Positions 44,619 to 54,429 of a stretch of 64,000 nucleotides of DNA are shown here, one piece after another. How positions within the stretch are numbered: the first letter of the stretch is position 1; each line of letters opens with the position of its first letter. The position numbers and the translations under genes are program-made. The stretch covers positions 176,819 to 240,818 of the forward strand of contig NZ_JWIG01000022.1 of NCBI RefSeq assembly GCF_000814675.1, written 5' to 3'. This DNA is from Pseudoalteromonas distincta. GTDB lineage: Bacteria; Pseudomonadota; Gammaproteobacteria; Enterobacterales; Alteromonadaceae. The notes beneath the pieces are model-generated. The model made no database searches, had not been told where the DNA came from, and saw only the letters and a list, made by a program, of their open reading frames with translations.

Positions 44619-44634
44619 GTATGATGTGTTCTTA
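44619..44634 (+). promoter_or_regulatory. Ter-like site C
   Basis: GTATGATGTGTTCTTA, identical to site B over 16 bases and similar in the preceding CAATTTAT, same orientation, 552 bases away. Confidence 0.6.
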
Positions 44635-44720
44635 AGTAAAATACATATAATATACCCTTGTGCCTTATTTATTCTCAATGTGTTAAAATTGAAACTAATT
44701 AACTCTAATTGTTTGTTTTA

Positions 44721-44758
44721 AATCACTTTAGTTTATTTGAAATAAAACTAAAGTGATT
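44721..44758. promoter_or_regulatory. Perfect 14-bp inverted repeat
   Basis: AATCACTTTAGTTT and AAACTAAAGTGATT with a 10-base centre. It could be an operator or a hairpin upstream of the DAHP synthase gene; no T run follows. Confidence 0.5.
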
Positions 44759-44773
44759 GTTATATAACCACCT

Positions 44774-44805
44774 GAGTTAAGTAAAATTACTTTTATACTT
44801 AACTC
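44774..44805. promoter_or_regulatory. Perfect 10-bp inverted repeat
   Basis: GAGTTAAGTA and TACTTAACTC with a 12-base centre containing ACTTTTA; slightly resembles a degenerate iteron pair. It lies about 100 bases before the DAHP synthase start. Confidence 0.45.
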
Positions 44806-44905
44806 ATAACTAAATAATTGGAAAATAGTGAATTTAGTCCTTGAACATAGGGGTCTGCATACGTTAATTTCTTCTTATCAGGTAATGTAGGAATGAGGAA
44901 AAATT

Positions 44906-46255
44906 ATGTCATCGTGGAACCCAAATAGCTGGAGAGAGCTGCCAATACTGCAGCAGCCACAGTACCCAGATCAAGAAATACTTAAATCAGTTGAAGGCCA
45001 ATTAAAAACGGCTCCGCCTCTAGTTTTTGCAGAAGAAACAAGAAGCCTATTCAAACAACTTGAAGATGTGTGCGAAGGCCGTGCATTTTTACTTCAAGGT
45101 GGTGACTGTGCCGAGTCGTTTAGCGATTTTAATGCCGCTAATATTCGCGATACATTCAAAACAATTTTACAGATGGCTGTTGTATTAACTTATGGCGGTA
45201 AATGCCCTGTAGTTAAAATAGCGCGTATGGCTGGTCAATACGCTAAACCTCGTTCAGCAGACTTAGAAACAATTAATGGCGTGTCTTTACCATCTTACCG
45301 TGGCGACATCATTAATAATATTGAGTTTACAGAAGAAGCGCGCATTCCAGACCCACAACGTTTAATGACTGCATACCATCATAGTGCCGCTACGTTAAAC
45401 TTATTACGTGCATTTGCACAAGGTGGCCTAGCCGATCTTCATCAGGTTAACCGCTGGAACATGGGCTTTGTTGCTGCAAATCCACTTAAAGAAAAATACC
45501 AACAACTTGCAGATAAAATTCAAGACGCACTAGAGTTTATGGAAGTGTGCGGAATTAACTCTACAATTGCGCCAAGCTTAAAAGAAACCGATTTATACAC
45601 TTCTCACGAAGCTTTACTACTTGGTTACGAAGAGGCACTAACACGTCGCGACCATTTATCAGGTGATTGGTACGATTGTTCTGCTCACTTTGTTTGGATT
45701 GGTGAACGTACACGCCAACTAGACCATGCACATATTGAGTTCTTTAAAGGCATTAAAAACCCAATTGGTGTTAAAGTTGGCCCAGGTATGGACCCAGACG
45801 ACCTAATTCGTTTAATTGACGCATTAAACCCAGATAACATTCCTGGTCGTTTAACGCTAATTACACGTATGGGTGCAGACGTACTGCCAGAAAAACTCCC
45901 AGCACTAGTAAGAAGAGTTCAACAAGAAGGCCGAAAAGTAATTTGGAGTTCTGATCCAATGCACGGTAATACTGAAAAAGCGACATCGGGTTACAAAACG
46001 CGTAATTTCGATAATATCATGCGCGAGATCAGTCAATTCTTCGCTGTACACAAAGCTGAAGGTTCATACGCAGGTGGTGTTCACCTAGAAATGACAGGTC
46101 AGCACGTAACAGAATGTACAGGCGGTGCTTACGGTTTATCTGACGATGACCTAGCGCAGCGTTACAAAACACAGTGTGATCCACGCCTTAACGCCGACCA
46201 AGTATTAGAGTTAGGCTTTTTAGTCGCTGATTTACTAAAGGACGCACGTAAATAA
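44906..46255 (+). CDS. Class II DAHP synthase
   Basis: Condenses phosphoenolpyruvate and erythrose-4-phosphate to DAHP, the entry step of aromatic amino acid synthesis. 449 residues, the normal length for the plant/mycobacterial class II type rather than the 350-residue E. coli class I type. Motifs: [11 protein letters not shown] with a metal-ligand Cys (about residue 71), [22 protein letters not shown], and [18 protein letters not shown] with metal ligands near the C terminus. GAGG precedes the ATG. Ends at a hairpin at 46269. Adjacent to PEP synthase, which supplies one substrate. Confidence 0.96.
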   Translation: MSSWNPNSWRELPILQQPQYPDQEILKSVEGQLKTAPPLVFAEETRSLFKQLEDVCEGRAFLLQGGDCAESFSDFNAANIRDTFKTILQMAVVLTYGGKCPVVKIARMAGQYAKPRSADLETINGVSLPSYRGDIINNIEFTEEARIPDPQRLMTAYHHSAATLNLLRAFAQGGLADLHQVNRWNMGFVAANPLKEKYQQLADKIQDALEFMEVCGINSTIAPSLKETDLYTSHEALLLGYEEALTRRDHLSGDWYDCSAHFVWIGERTRQLDHAHIEFFKGIKNPIGVKVGPGMDPDDLIRLIDALNPDNIPGRLTLITRMGADVLPEKLPALVRRVQQEGRKVIWSSDPMHGNTEKATSGYKTRNFDNIMREISQFFAVHKAEGSYAGGVHLEMTGQHVTECTGGAYGLSDDDLAQRYKTQCDPRLNADQVLELGFLVADLLKDARK

Positions 46256-46268
46256 TATTTATTGATAC

Positions 46269-46297
46269 AAAAAAACCGCTTAGTTGCGGTTTTTTTA
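46269..46297 (+). terminator. Terminator after DAHP synthase gene
   Basis: AAAAAACCGC-TTAGTT-GCGGTTTTTT with a T7 run, 13 bases after the stop; it can also serve ppsR from the other side. Confidence 0.85.
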
Positions 46298-46317
46298 TTT
46301 CAAATTTGATGACTAAG

Positions 46318-47127
46318 TTAGTACTTACGTCGCTCCAAGTCTGTCTCTATCAGTATTTTTGCAGAAATTTCTTCAACAGAATGATGCGTAGAATTAAAGT
46401 AAGCTATTTTGTGACGCTTATACAACATTTCTACTTCGCGCACCTCAATACGGCACTGTTTAATTGAAGCATACTTAGAGTTAGCCATACGTCGATGCCT
46501 TATAGCCGCAAGCCTCTCTGGGTCAATCGTTAGTCCAAATAACTTATGTTTATAAGGGACTAAACATTTAGGCAAACCTTCATTATCTAAATCTTCTTCA
46601 GTAATAGGGTAGTTAGCTGCTTTAATGCCGTACTGCAGTGCTAAGTATAAGCTTGTCGGTGTTTTACCACTTCTGCTAACGCCAATTAAAATGATGTCTG
46701 CTTCGGAAAAGTTTTTAATATTTCCGCCATCATCATTCATAAGAGCATAGTTAACCGCATCAATTCTAAAATCATAACTTTTTTCGTGGATAGAATGCGT
46801 ACGATGCATTTTTGGAACAGGGGCTACATTGAGTTCTTTTTCTATTTTTTCGCTATACGTAGTTAAAAAATCATACGTAACTGCATCAGCCGATTTTATA
46901 ATTTCACTTAAATTGTGATTCACAAAAGTAAAAAACACGAAAGGCTTTTCACCTGTTTTTGCAGCGGTTGCATTAATTAAAGCTTTAATTTCGTGCGCTT
47001 TTTCTTCAGTTTCTACAAATGGAATTGTTTTATGATTAAAATCGATAGGAAACAACGACAAAGTCGCATGCCCAAACACCTCTGAAGTAATTGCTGTTCC
47101 ATCTGATATATAAAAAGCAGTTCTCAT
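46318..47127 (-). CDS. ppsR: PEP synthase regulatory kinase/pyrophosphorylase
   Basis: 269 residues. Bifunctional DUF299 enzyme that inactivates PEP synthase by ADP-dependent phosphorylation and reactivates it by phosphate-dependent removal. The P-loop reads GVSRSGKTPTSLYLA (about residues 149-163), followed by family motif YPITEEDLDNEGLPKCL and GLTIDPERLAAIRHRRM. Divergent from ppsA, its target, with about 157 bases between starts. Confidence 0.95.
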   Translation of the reverse strand: MRTAFYISDGTAITSEVFGHATLSLFPIDFNHKTIPFVETEEKAHEIKALINATAAKTGEKPFVFFTFVNHNLSEIIKSADAVTYDFLTTYSEKIEKELNVAPVPKMHRTHSIHEKSYDFRIDAVNYALMNDDGGNIKNFSEADIILIGVSRSGKTPTSLYLALQYGIKAANYPITEEDLDNEGLPKCLVPYKHKLFGLTIDPERLAAIRHRRMANSKYASIKQCRIEVREVEMLYKRHKIAYFNSTHHSVEEISAKILIETDLERRKY

Positions 47128-47284
47128 AATTAACCTTTTTATTGCGTTTAAATCCCTAAAATGGGTTTCCCACGGTTTACGTGAGGACTGTTGCCAGTGT
47201 AGAATGATGACGACCTTTATAAAAGGTTTTCTTTCTTAACTCTCACAGTTAGACCTACAATTTGTTTTTTTTGGAGAAAGATCC

Positions 47285-49660
47285 GTGCAAGAATACGTTC
47301 TCTGGTATCAAGAGCTTGGTATGCAAGATGTTCCTCGAGTTGGCGGTAAAAACGCGTCACTTGGCGAAATGATTTCAAACCTCGCAAACGCAGGTGTACA
47401 AGTACCGGGTGGTTTTGCAACTACCGCAGATGCTTTTAATGAGTTTCTAGATCAATCAGGACTCACCGCCAAAATTCATGACATCTTAGATACACTTGAT
47501 GTTGATGATGTAAATACACTCGCTAAAGTCGGTGCCGATATCCGCCAATGGATAATCGACACACCATTCCAACCAAACCTAGATCAAGCCATTCGCGACG
47601 CATATAGCCAACTCCATGGCGATACTGCAGCAGATGTTTCATTTGCAGTACGTTCATCAGCTACCGCTGAAGATATGCCAGATGCATCATTCGCAGGCCA
47701 ACAAGAAACTTTCCTTAACGTTGTCGGTATCGATTCAGTCATGGTCGCTATTAAACACGTATTTGCTTCATTATTTAACGACCGCGCAATCTCATATCGT
47801 GTTCACCAAGGTTACGATCACCGTGGTGTAGCGTTATCAGCAGGTATACAGCGCATGGTACGTTCAGATAAGTCAGCATCTGGCGTAATGTTTAGTATTG
47901 ATACAGAGTCTGGTTTTGAAGACGTTGTATTTATTACATCAAGCTATGGCTTAGGTGAAATGGTTGTACAGGGCGCGGTTAACCCTGATGAATTTTATGT
48001 TCATAAACCAACACTCCTTAAAAACAAACCTTCAGTAGTACGTCGTAATATTGGCTCTAAAGCCATTCAAATGATTTACTCAGAAGACAAAGCACACGGT
48101 AAGCAAGTAGACATCGTAGATGTTGACCCTGAGCTTTCTAATAAATTTTCGATTACAGATAAAGAAGTGCAAGATCTTGCCAAACAAGCTGTAATCATTG
48201 AAAAACATTACGGTCGTCCTATGGACATCGAATGGGCAAAAGACGGAAACGACGGCAAACTATATATAGTTCAAGCACGTCCAGAAACTGTCCGCTCAAA
48301 CGAAGACTCAAACGTAATGGAACGTTTTCAATTAAATGGCACAAGTAATGTACTTGTTGAAGGCCGTGCAATTGGTCACAAAATTGGTAGCGGTGTTGTA
48401 CGTGTTCTTGATTCAATCAAAGAAATGGATCAGGTACAAGTAGGCGATATTTTAGTTACCGATATGACCGACCCTGATTGGGAACCAATCATGAAACGTG
48501 CAGCAGCGATTGTTACAAATCGTGGTGGCCGTACGTGTCACGCGGCAATCATCGCACGCGAACTTGGTATTCCTGCAGTTGTTGGTTGTGGTAATGCAAC
48601 TGATTTAATTAAAGCGGGACAAGAAGTAACAGTATCGTGCGCCGAAGGCGATACTGGCTTTATTTACGAAGGTATTTTAGATTTTGAAATACTAACGTCA
48701 CGCGTTGATAAAATGCCAGAACTACCAATGAAAGTCATGATGAACGTGGGTAACCCCGATCGCGCCTTTGACTTTGCACGCTTACCGCATGCAGGTGTTG
48801 GCCTTGCGCGAGTTGAATTTATTATCAACCGTATGATTGGCGTTCACCCTAAAGCGTTATTAAATTTTGATGCGCAAACAGATGCATTAAAAGCAGAAAT
48901 TACTGACATGATTGCCGGTTACGAATCACCAGTAGAGTTTTACATAACAAAACTGGTTGAAGGTATTTCAACGCTTGGTTGTGCTTTTGCACCGGAGCGT
49001 GTAATTGTGCGTATGTCTGATTTTAAATCAAACGAATACGCAAACCTAGTTGGTGGCCAGCAATACGAGCCAGAAGAAGAAAACCCAATGATTGGTTTTC
49101 GTGGCGCCGCACGTTATATCTCTGAAGACTTCCGCGATTGTTTTGCACTAGAATGTGAAGCTATAAAACGCGTAAGAAACGACATGGATATGGCAAACAT
49201 TGAAATCATGATCCCATTCGTACGTACCCTTGAAGAAGGTAAACGCGTAATTGAATTACTAGAAGAGCATGGCCTTAAACGTGGTGAAAATGGTCTTAAA
49301 GTAATCATGATGTGTGAGCTGCCTTCAAATGCATTACTTGCTGATGAATTTTTAGAAATGTTTGATGGTTTTTCTATCGGCTCTAACGATTTAACACAGT
49401 TAACGCTTGGTCTTGATCGTGATTCAGGTTTAATCGCACATTTATTTGATGAGCGTAACCCAGCAATTAAAAAACTACTTTCTATGGCAATTAAAACAGC
49501 TAAAGAAAAAGGCAAGTACGTAGGTATTTGTGGTCAAGGTCCTTCAGATCACGAAGACTTTGCAGCATGGTTAGTAGAGCAGGGCATTGACTCTGTTTCA
49601 CTAAACCCAGACACAGTAATAGAAACATGGTTATACCTAGCTAAAAAATTAGCAAAGTAA
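47285..49660 (+). CDS. ppsA: Phosphoenolpyruvate synthase
   Basis: Converts pyruvate and ATP to phosphoenolpyruvate, AMP and phosphate; needed for gluconeogenesis. 791 residues; start is GTG 47285 with GGAGA upstream. N-terminal ATP-grasp part has [11 protein letters not shown] and [21 protein letters not shown]; the phosphohistidine swivel domain has [14 protein letters not shown] with His419; the PEP-binding barrel ends with [19 protein letters not shown] and a catalytic Cys in [12 protein letters not shown]. Divergent from ppsR. Works with the glyoxylate shunt genes for growth on C2 carbon sources. Confidence 0.97.
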   Translation: MQEYVLWYQELGMQDVPRVGGKNASLGEMISNLANAGVQVPGGFATTADAFNEFLDQSGLTAKIHDILDTLDVDDVNTLAKVGADIRQWIIDTPFQPNLDQAIRDAYSQLHGDTAADVSFAVRSSATAEDMPDASFAGQQETFLNVVGIDSVMVAIKHVFASLFNDRAISYRVHQGYDHRGVALSAGIQRMVRSDKSASGVMFSIDTESGFEDVVFITSSYGLGEMVVQGAVNPDEFYVHKPTLLKNKPSVVRRNIGSKAIQMIYSEDKAHGKQVDIVDVDPELSNKFSITDKEVQDLAKQAVIIEKHYGRPMDIEWAKDGNDGKLYIVQARPETVRSNEDSNVMERFQLNGTSNVLVEGRAIGHKIGSGVVRVLDSIKEMDQVQVGDILVTDMTDPDWEPIMKRAAAIVTNRGGRTCHAAIIARELGIPAVVGCGNATDLIKAGQEVTVSCAEGDTGFIYEGILDFEILTSRVDKMPELPMKVMMNVGNPDRAFDFARLPHAGVGLARVEFIINRMIGVHPKALLNFDAQTDALKAEITDMIAGYESPVEFYITKLVEGISTLGCAFAPERVIVRMSDFKSNEYANLVGGQQYEPEEENPMIGFRGAARYISEDFRDCFALECEAIKRVRNDMDMANIEIMIPFVRTLEEGKRVIELLEEHGLKRGENGLKVIMMCELPSNALLADEFLEMFDGFSIGSNDLTQLTLGLDRDSGLIAHLFDERNPAIKKLLSMAIKTAKEKGKYVGICGQGPSDHEDFAAWLVEQGIDSVSLNPDTVIETWLYLAKKLAK

Positions 49661-49679
49661 TAAATAGGTAAGCTATAAA

Positions 49680-49712
49680 AAATGCCAGCAATGTATTGCT
49701 GGCATTTTTTTT
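49680..49712 (+). terminator. Terminator of ppsA
   Basis: AAATGCCAGCAA-TGTA-TTGCTGGCATTT hairpin followed by T8. Confidence 0.9.
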
Positions 49713-49731
49713 ATACCTAATTAAAAGTAAG

Positions 49732-49941
49732 TTAACGGGCTAATTTTTTATCTAAATAAGCACATGATTTAGTTAACGCCTTTTGACAAAGTGATAAGTA
49801 ATGTCGCGCTTTAGGATAGTAAAACGAAAAACACAATAAACCCGCCATAAAAAATATAAGCGATGGGCCAGGGACGATCGCAAAAAATAATCCTAGCAAA
49901 ATAAATAACACGCCACTGATCTGTAATAGTAATTTTTTCAT
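49732..49941 (-). CDS. Small PGPGW-like membrane protein
   Basis: 69 residues with two hydrophobic segments around the loop VPGPSLIFF, matching the short 'PGPGW' family of putative transmembrane proteins, then a cytosolic tail with ARHYLSLCQKAL. GGCGTG-rich leader precedes the ATG. Function unknown. Confidence 0.7.
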   Translation of the reverse strand: MKKLLLQISGVLFILLGLFFAIVPGPSLIFFMAGLLCFSFYYPKARHYLSLCQKALTKSCAYLDKKLAR

Positions 49942-50086
49942 ATAACACGCCTCATTACTCGTTAACTTGAGTATAATTTAAGCTGCATTAAAATTGACTA
50001 AAAGAGTGTTACAAACTGTAAAATCTTCAATTTCTATTCGCCATCACCATGATATAATTAGTCAAATGCCCTAAAATATCGCCGTC

Positions 50087-53000
50087 ATGATAGCAACAAT
50101 TACACAGCAAGATGCCGCGACAGAACTTGTCGCAAATTACCTAAATACCATTGCAAGCCAAGGTTTTAGTGGAGATACCGATGCAAGTTATGCAACGCGT
50201 ATTACTGCTTCAACCGATAACAGTGTGTATCAGGAAATACCCCAAGGTGTTATTTTTCCAAAAAATGAAAAAGATATTCAACTCGCACTGCAAACTGCAT
50301 CTCGCGACCCATTTTTATCATTAACTTTTGGGCCTCGTGGTGGCGGAACAGGTACTAACGGTCAATCGTTAACACCAGGTATTGTTGTAGATTTGTCTCG
50401 CTATATGCGCGAAATCCTCGAAATAAATGTAGAAGAAGGCTGGGTACGCGTTCAAACTGGCGTAATAAAAGATCAACTTAATGACTTTTTAAAACCTTAT
50501 GGTTTTTTCTTCTCGCCCGATTTATCTACCAGTAACAGGGCAACTATTGGTGGCATGATAAGTACTGACGCATCGGGGCAAGGTTCGTTAGTTTACGGAA
50601 AAACAAGCGATCATGTTTTAGGGCTTACAACTTATTTAGTCGATGGCACACCTATGTGCACCTCACCAATAGACATCGACAAAGCAAAAATTATAGCCGA
50701 GCAAGACTCTCTAATTGGTAGTTTATATAAAACAGTTTTAGATATTTCAGTTAATGAACGCGCAGCTATTTTAGCTAAGTTTCCACGGTTAAATAGGTTT
50801 TTAACCGGCTACGACCTAGAGCATGTGCTAAGTGATGACTTACTTACTTTTGACATGAGCCGCTTAATAACGGGTTCAGAAGGCTCATTAGGTATAGTAA
50901 CTGAAGCTAAATTAAACCTAACGCCTATTGCCGAATTTAAAACCCTTATAAATATCAAGTACGATAGTTTTGACTCAGCACTTCGTCATTCACCGTTTTT
51001 AGTTGATGCACGCGCAACATCGGTAGAAACCGTTGATAGCAAAGTTTTAAACTTAGCGCGTGAAGACATCATTTGGAATTTAGTATCGGACTTAATAACC
51101 GACGTACCAAATAAAGATATGCAAGGCCTTAACATGGTCGAGTTTAATGCAGTATCAAACGATGATATAAAAGACAAAGTAGACACGCTTTGTAAGCTTC
51201 TAGATGAATGCGTAGCAAATCAAACTAATGGCGTTATTGGTTATCAGTTAACCAGTGATAAAAGCGATATACTAAAAATTTACGCAATGCGTAAAAAATC
51301 AGTGGGTTTATTAGGTAATGTAAAAGGCAGTCAAAAACCACTCGCCTTTGCAGAAGACACTGCAGTACCCCCTGAAAATTTAGCAGATTATATTGTCGAA
51401 TTTAGAGCATTACTCGACAGCCATAATTTACAATATGGTATGTTTGGCCATGTTGATGCAGGCGTTTTACACGTACGCCCAGCACTTGATATGTGCGACC
51501 CAGAACAAGAAAAACTACTTAGAACTATTTCAGATCAGGTCGTAAAACTAACCGCTAAGTACGGCGGTTTAATGTGGGGCGAACACGGTAAAGGTTACCG
51601 AAGTGAATATAGTCCTGAATTTTTTGGTGAGCATTTATATACGCAGCTTCGTAAAATAAAAACAGCTTTCGATCCTAACAACCGCATAAACCCCGGTAAA
51701 ATATGTACTCCTATCGATAGTGAAGACTCACTAGTTAGTGTTGATGGACAAAAGAGATCGCACTTCGATAAGCAAATATCAATAGAAGTTAAAACCAGTT
51801 TTAACAATGCAATGACCTGTAATGGTAATGGCATATGCTTTAATTACGATGAAAATTCACCTATGTGTCCATCGTATAAAGTAACCGGCGATCGTCGTAA
51901 TTCACCAAAAGGTCGCGCAAGTTTAATGCGCGAATGGCTTCGTTTACAAGAGTCAAAAAATGTAGATTTACTCGAAGTAGAAAAGCAGCTTAACAAAGGT
52001 GAAGTAATCACCTGGTGGGAACGTTTCGTTCACAGCCGCGAAAAACGAAAAGGTATTTACGACTTTTCTCACGAAGTAAAAGCGTCAATGGATGAATGTT
52101 TAGCATGTAAAGCATGTACAACTGCTTGCCCAATTAAAGTAGATGTTCCTACTTTTCGGTCGCGCTTTTTAAATTATTATCATAGTTATTATGCGCGTCC
52201 GCTAAAAGATTACCTTGTTGGTAACATAGAAAACAGCGCGCCATTAATGGCAAAGTTTGCAAAAGTTATAAACCCAATTGTTAAAACATCATTAGTAAGT
52301 AATGTTATTAAAAAAACAGTTGGCTATGTTGATACACCACAGTTAAGTATTCCTGCACTTTCAAAGCGTATTACTAAAACACAAAAATTTGATTTTGATT
52401 TATTAAATAAATTAAATGCAGAGCAACAAAGTGAATATGTATTAATAGTACAAGACCCATTTACGAGCTTTTACGAAGCCGAACTAGTAGAAAGTTTTAT
52501 TACTTTAATAACCCAACTTGGCAAAAAACCAATGCTATTACCTTTTAAACCAAATGGTAAACCGCAACACGTAAAAGGTTTTTTGCATGAATTTAAAGTT
52601 ACAGCTAAAAATGCAGCTGAGTTTTTAAATAAATTAAATGATATTAATGCACCGCTAGTCGGTTTAGATGCGTCACTCGTTATGTGCTACCGCGATGAAT
52701 ATAATACAATTTTAGAAAATAACCGTGGTGAATTTAATGTGCAACTTGCCCATGAATGGCTCGAAACACAATCGTTCAAATCACTAAGCGCAAAGCAAAA
52801 TACAGATACCGAATTTACATTACTGAGTCACTGTACTGAAACAACTGCACTGCCAAAAGCAGCAAATGTTTGGCAAACAATTTTCAGTGATATTGGTTTA
52901 ACATTAAAAACAACAAATACAGGTTGCTGTGGAATGGCGGGAACTTATGGCCACGAAGCACAAAATCAGGATAACTCACGTGCACTTTACGAAATGAGTT

Positions 53001-53134
53001 GGAAACCAATTGTAGATAAAAATAAACCAGAGCAACTTTTATCTACGGGCTTTTCTTGTCGTAGCCAAGTTAAACGTTTTGAGAAATTTAAACCAAAACA
53101 CCCAATTGAATTACTAGCACAGGTTCTTAGATAA
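50087..53134 (+). CDS. ydiJ: D-2-hydroxyglutarate dehydrogenase, YdiJ type
   Basis: 1015 residues, close to the 1018 of E. coli YdiJ. Three parts: an FAD-binding PCMH/VAO domain (about 20-280; FGPRGGGTGTNGQSL, STSNRATIGGMISTDASGQG), a C-terminal FAD-oxidase cap (MFGHVDAGVLHVRP, GGLMWGEHGKGYR), and an iron-sulphur module with CLACKACTTACP (about 670) plus a CCG-type domain ending in NTGCCGMAGTYGHE. Oxidises D-2-hydroxyglutarate to 2-oxoglutarate and feeds electrons to the membrane. Monocistronic. Confidence 0.95.
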   Translation: MIATITQQDAATELVANYLNTIASQGFSGDTDASYATRITASTDNSVYQEIPQGVIFPKNEKDIQLALQTASRDPFLSLTFGPRGGGTGTNGQSLTPGIVVDLSRYMREILEINVEEGWVRVQTGVIKDQLNDFLKPYGFFFSPDLSTSNRATIGGMISTDASGQGSLVYGKTSDHVLGLTTYLVDGTPMCTSPIDIDKAKIIAEQDSLIGSLYKTVLDISVNERAAILAKFPRLNRFLTGYDLEHVLSDDLLTFDMSRLITGSEGSLGIVTEAKLNLTPIAEFKTLINIKYDSFDSALRHSPFLVDARATSVETVDSKVLNLAREDIIWNLVSDLITDVPNKDMQGLNMVEFNAVSNDDIKDKVDTLCKLLDECVANQTNGVIGYQLTSDKSDILKIYAMRKKSVGLLGNVKGSQKPLAFAEDTAVPPENLADYIVEFRALLDSHNLQYGMFGHVDAGVLHVRPALDMCDPEQEKLLRTISDQVVKLTAKYGGLMWGEHGKGYRSEYSPEFFGEHLYTQLRKIKTAFDPNNRINPGKICTPIDSEDSLVSVDGQKRSHFDKQISIEVKTSFNNAMTCNGNGICFNYDENSPMCPSYKVTGDRRNSPKGRASLMREWLRLQESKNVDLLEVEKQLNKGEVITWWERFVHSREKRKGIYDFSHEVKASMDECLACKACTTACPIKVDVPTFRSRFLNYYHSYYARPLKDYLVGNIENSAPLMAKFAKVINPIVKTSLVSNVIKKTVGYVDTPQLSIPALSKRITKTQKFDFDLLNKLNAEQQSEYVLIVQDPFTSFYEAELVESFITLITQLGKKPMLLPFKPNGKPQHVKGFLHEFKVTAKNAAEFLNKLNDINAPLVGLDASLVMCYRDEYNTILENNRGEFNVQLAHEWLETQSFKSLSAKQNTDTEFTLLSHCTETTALPKAANVWQTIFSDIGLTLKTTNTGCCGMAGTYGHEAQNQDNSRALYEMSWKPIVDKNKPEQLLSTGFSCRSQVKRFEKFKPKHPIELLAQVLR

Positions 53135-53147
53135 CTTTATAAAATAT

Positions 53148-53203
53148 AAAAAGGCGCAACGATTAACTTCATCAGTAATGAAATAACCGTTACGCCTTTT
53201 TTA
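53148..53203. terminator. Bidirectional terminator
   Basis: AAAAAGGCG and AACG arms pair with CGTTACGCCTTTTT across a 28-base loop; separates convergent ydiJ and antiporter genes. Confidence 0.7.
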
Positions 53204-53235
53204 ATACGTATTCTTAATTTACCTAGTTTAAATAA

Positions 53236-54429
53236 TTATTTTTTAACAAAACTATCGGCAATAGGTTTAGTGCTAATGCCGTGTATAAATACACTAAACA
53301 AAATAGTCGTCATTGCTATTGTCGCTATTTGATATTTGTTTTCTATTTGCGTATCAATCACCATCAATGTAAAAACAATTGATGCTAATCCTCTTGGTCC
53401 AAACCACGCAAATGTAAAACGCTCTTTAATATTCAATGCCGTAAACTGCAGAGACAACATAACAGGAATTATTCTAATTAATGTTGTACTTAATAAAGCG
53501 TAAATTATAATTTCAGTATTTAATTTCGGGATAACTAAGTAAGCACAAACAAACCCAAACAAGCACCAAATCATTAGCGATGTAAAATCTGCGATGTGCT
53601 CTGAGTCTTCAATTAATTCTGTTCTAACTTCTTCAGTCGAAAATTTATCAAATAGTAAACCTGCAATAAACACCGCAATAAATCCACTGCCATGAAAATA
53701 CTGAGTGACAGAAAACACAGCCATAGCAAAACCAAGTAATAAAAATGGACTGGTATTTTGTGCAAAGTAATGACGTTTCATTGCAAAGTTTAAACTCGGT
53801 ATAAAAACAGCGATACTTGTAATAGCTATTAATAAAGCCAAGCCAAGTTCTCGTCCAAACACGCTTAATGTTTGTGTGGCGGTAATAGCTGAATCCGGAT
53901 TTTTAGCGAGTAATATAAATATTAAAAATATGGGCACGCATAATCCATCGTTCAAACCACTTTCAGTATTTATCCCTTCACGTATTTTTTCAGGCACTTG
54001 TGTACTTGCTAGTAACCCTTTACTTAATGCTGCATCGGTAGGTGTTAAAATAATTGCGAGCAACGCCGCTTGAATAAGTGAAAGCTCAGCAAAGAAAAAT
54101 AAAGCAACAGCAATACCAAGTAATAATGTTAAGGGTAGGGCAACAAACAATAGTAAACTAGGATACTGAAAACTATGCCTTAAAACACTTAGCTTTGATT
54201 TAGCTGCATCTGAAAATAAAAATATACTTAGCGTAAGCTCTATAAATGGTAATAAAAGATCAACGCCTTCTTTTATTTTTTGTCCTTCGTTGGGTAACAT
54301 AAAAGCTAAACATATTCCGCCGACAACAAAAAACATTGGACCTGTTACTTCTGTTTTTTCTAATTGGCGAAGTGTTAAAGAATAAATTAAAAATAGTCCG
54401 CCTATAAATGCTATTACTAAATACTCCAT
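53236..54429 (-). CDS. CPA1-family Na+/H+ (or K+/H+) antiporter
   Basis: 397 residues with about 12 membrane helices. LTPTDAALSKGLLAS and ESGLNDGLCVPIFLIFI hold the Asp residues of the ion site (TDA and ND) typical of NhaP-like CPA1 exchangers. FAWFGPRGLASIVF is the conserved GPRGLxS motif of helix 11. Its start codon overlaps the stop of the upstream recombinase gene by one base, so translation is coupled. The transported ion cannot be told. Confidence 0.92.
   Translation of the reverse strand: MEYLVIAFIGGLFLIYSLTLRQLEKTEVTGPMFFVVGGICLAFMLPNEGQKIKEGVDLLLPFIELTLSIFLFSDAAKSKLSVLRHSFQYPSLLLFVALPLTLLLGIAVALFFFAELSLIQAALLAIILTPTDAALSKGLLASTQVPEKIREGINTESGLNDGLCVPIFLIFILLAKNPDSAITATQTLSVFGRELGLALLIAITSIAVFIPSLNFAMKRHYFAQNTSPFLLLGFAMAVFSVTQYFHGSGFIAVFIAGLLFDKFSTEEVRTELIEDSEHIADFTSLMIWCLFGFVCAYLVIPKLNTEIIIYALLSTTLIRIIPVMLSLQFTALNIKERFTFAWFGPRGLASIVFTLMVIDTQIENKYQIATIAMTTILFSVFIHGISTKPIADSFVKK

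Larger units (their letters stand above)
43953..44905. other. Fork-trap and DAHP synthase upstream region
   Basis: 950 bases without a gene. Holds three Ter-like sites (listed separately), an inverted repeat with 11-base arms TTAGAGCTTAA (44150) and TTAAGCTCTAA (44210), and two strong inverted repeats at 44721-44758 and 44774-44805. Leader-peptide attenuation upstream of the DAHP synthase was looked for and not found. Confidence 0.5.

Noticed and set aside
44700..44905. Leader-peptide attenuator for DAHP synthase
   Set aside because: No short frame rich in Phe, Tyr or Trp and no hairpin followed by a T run before the start codon.
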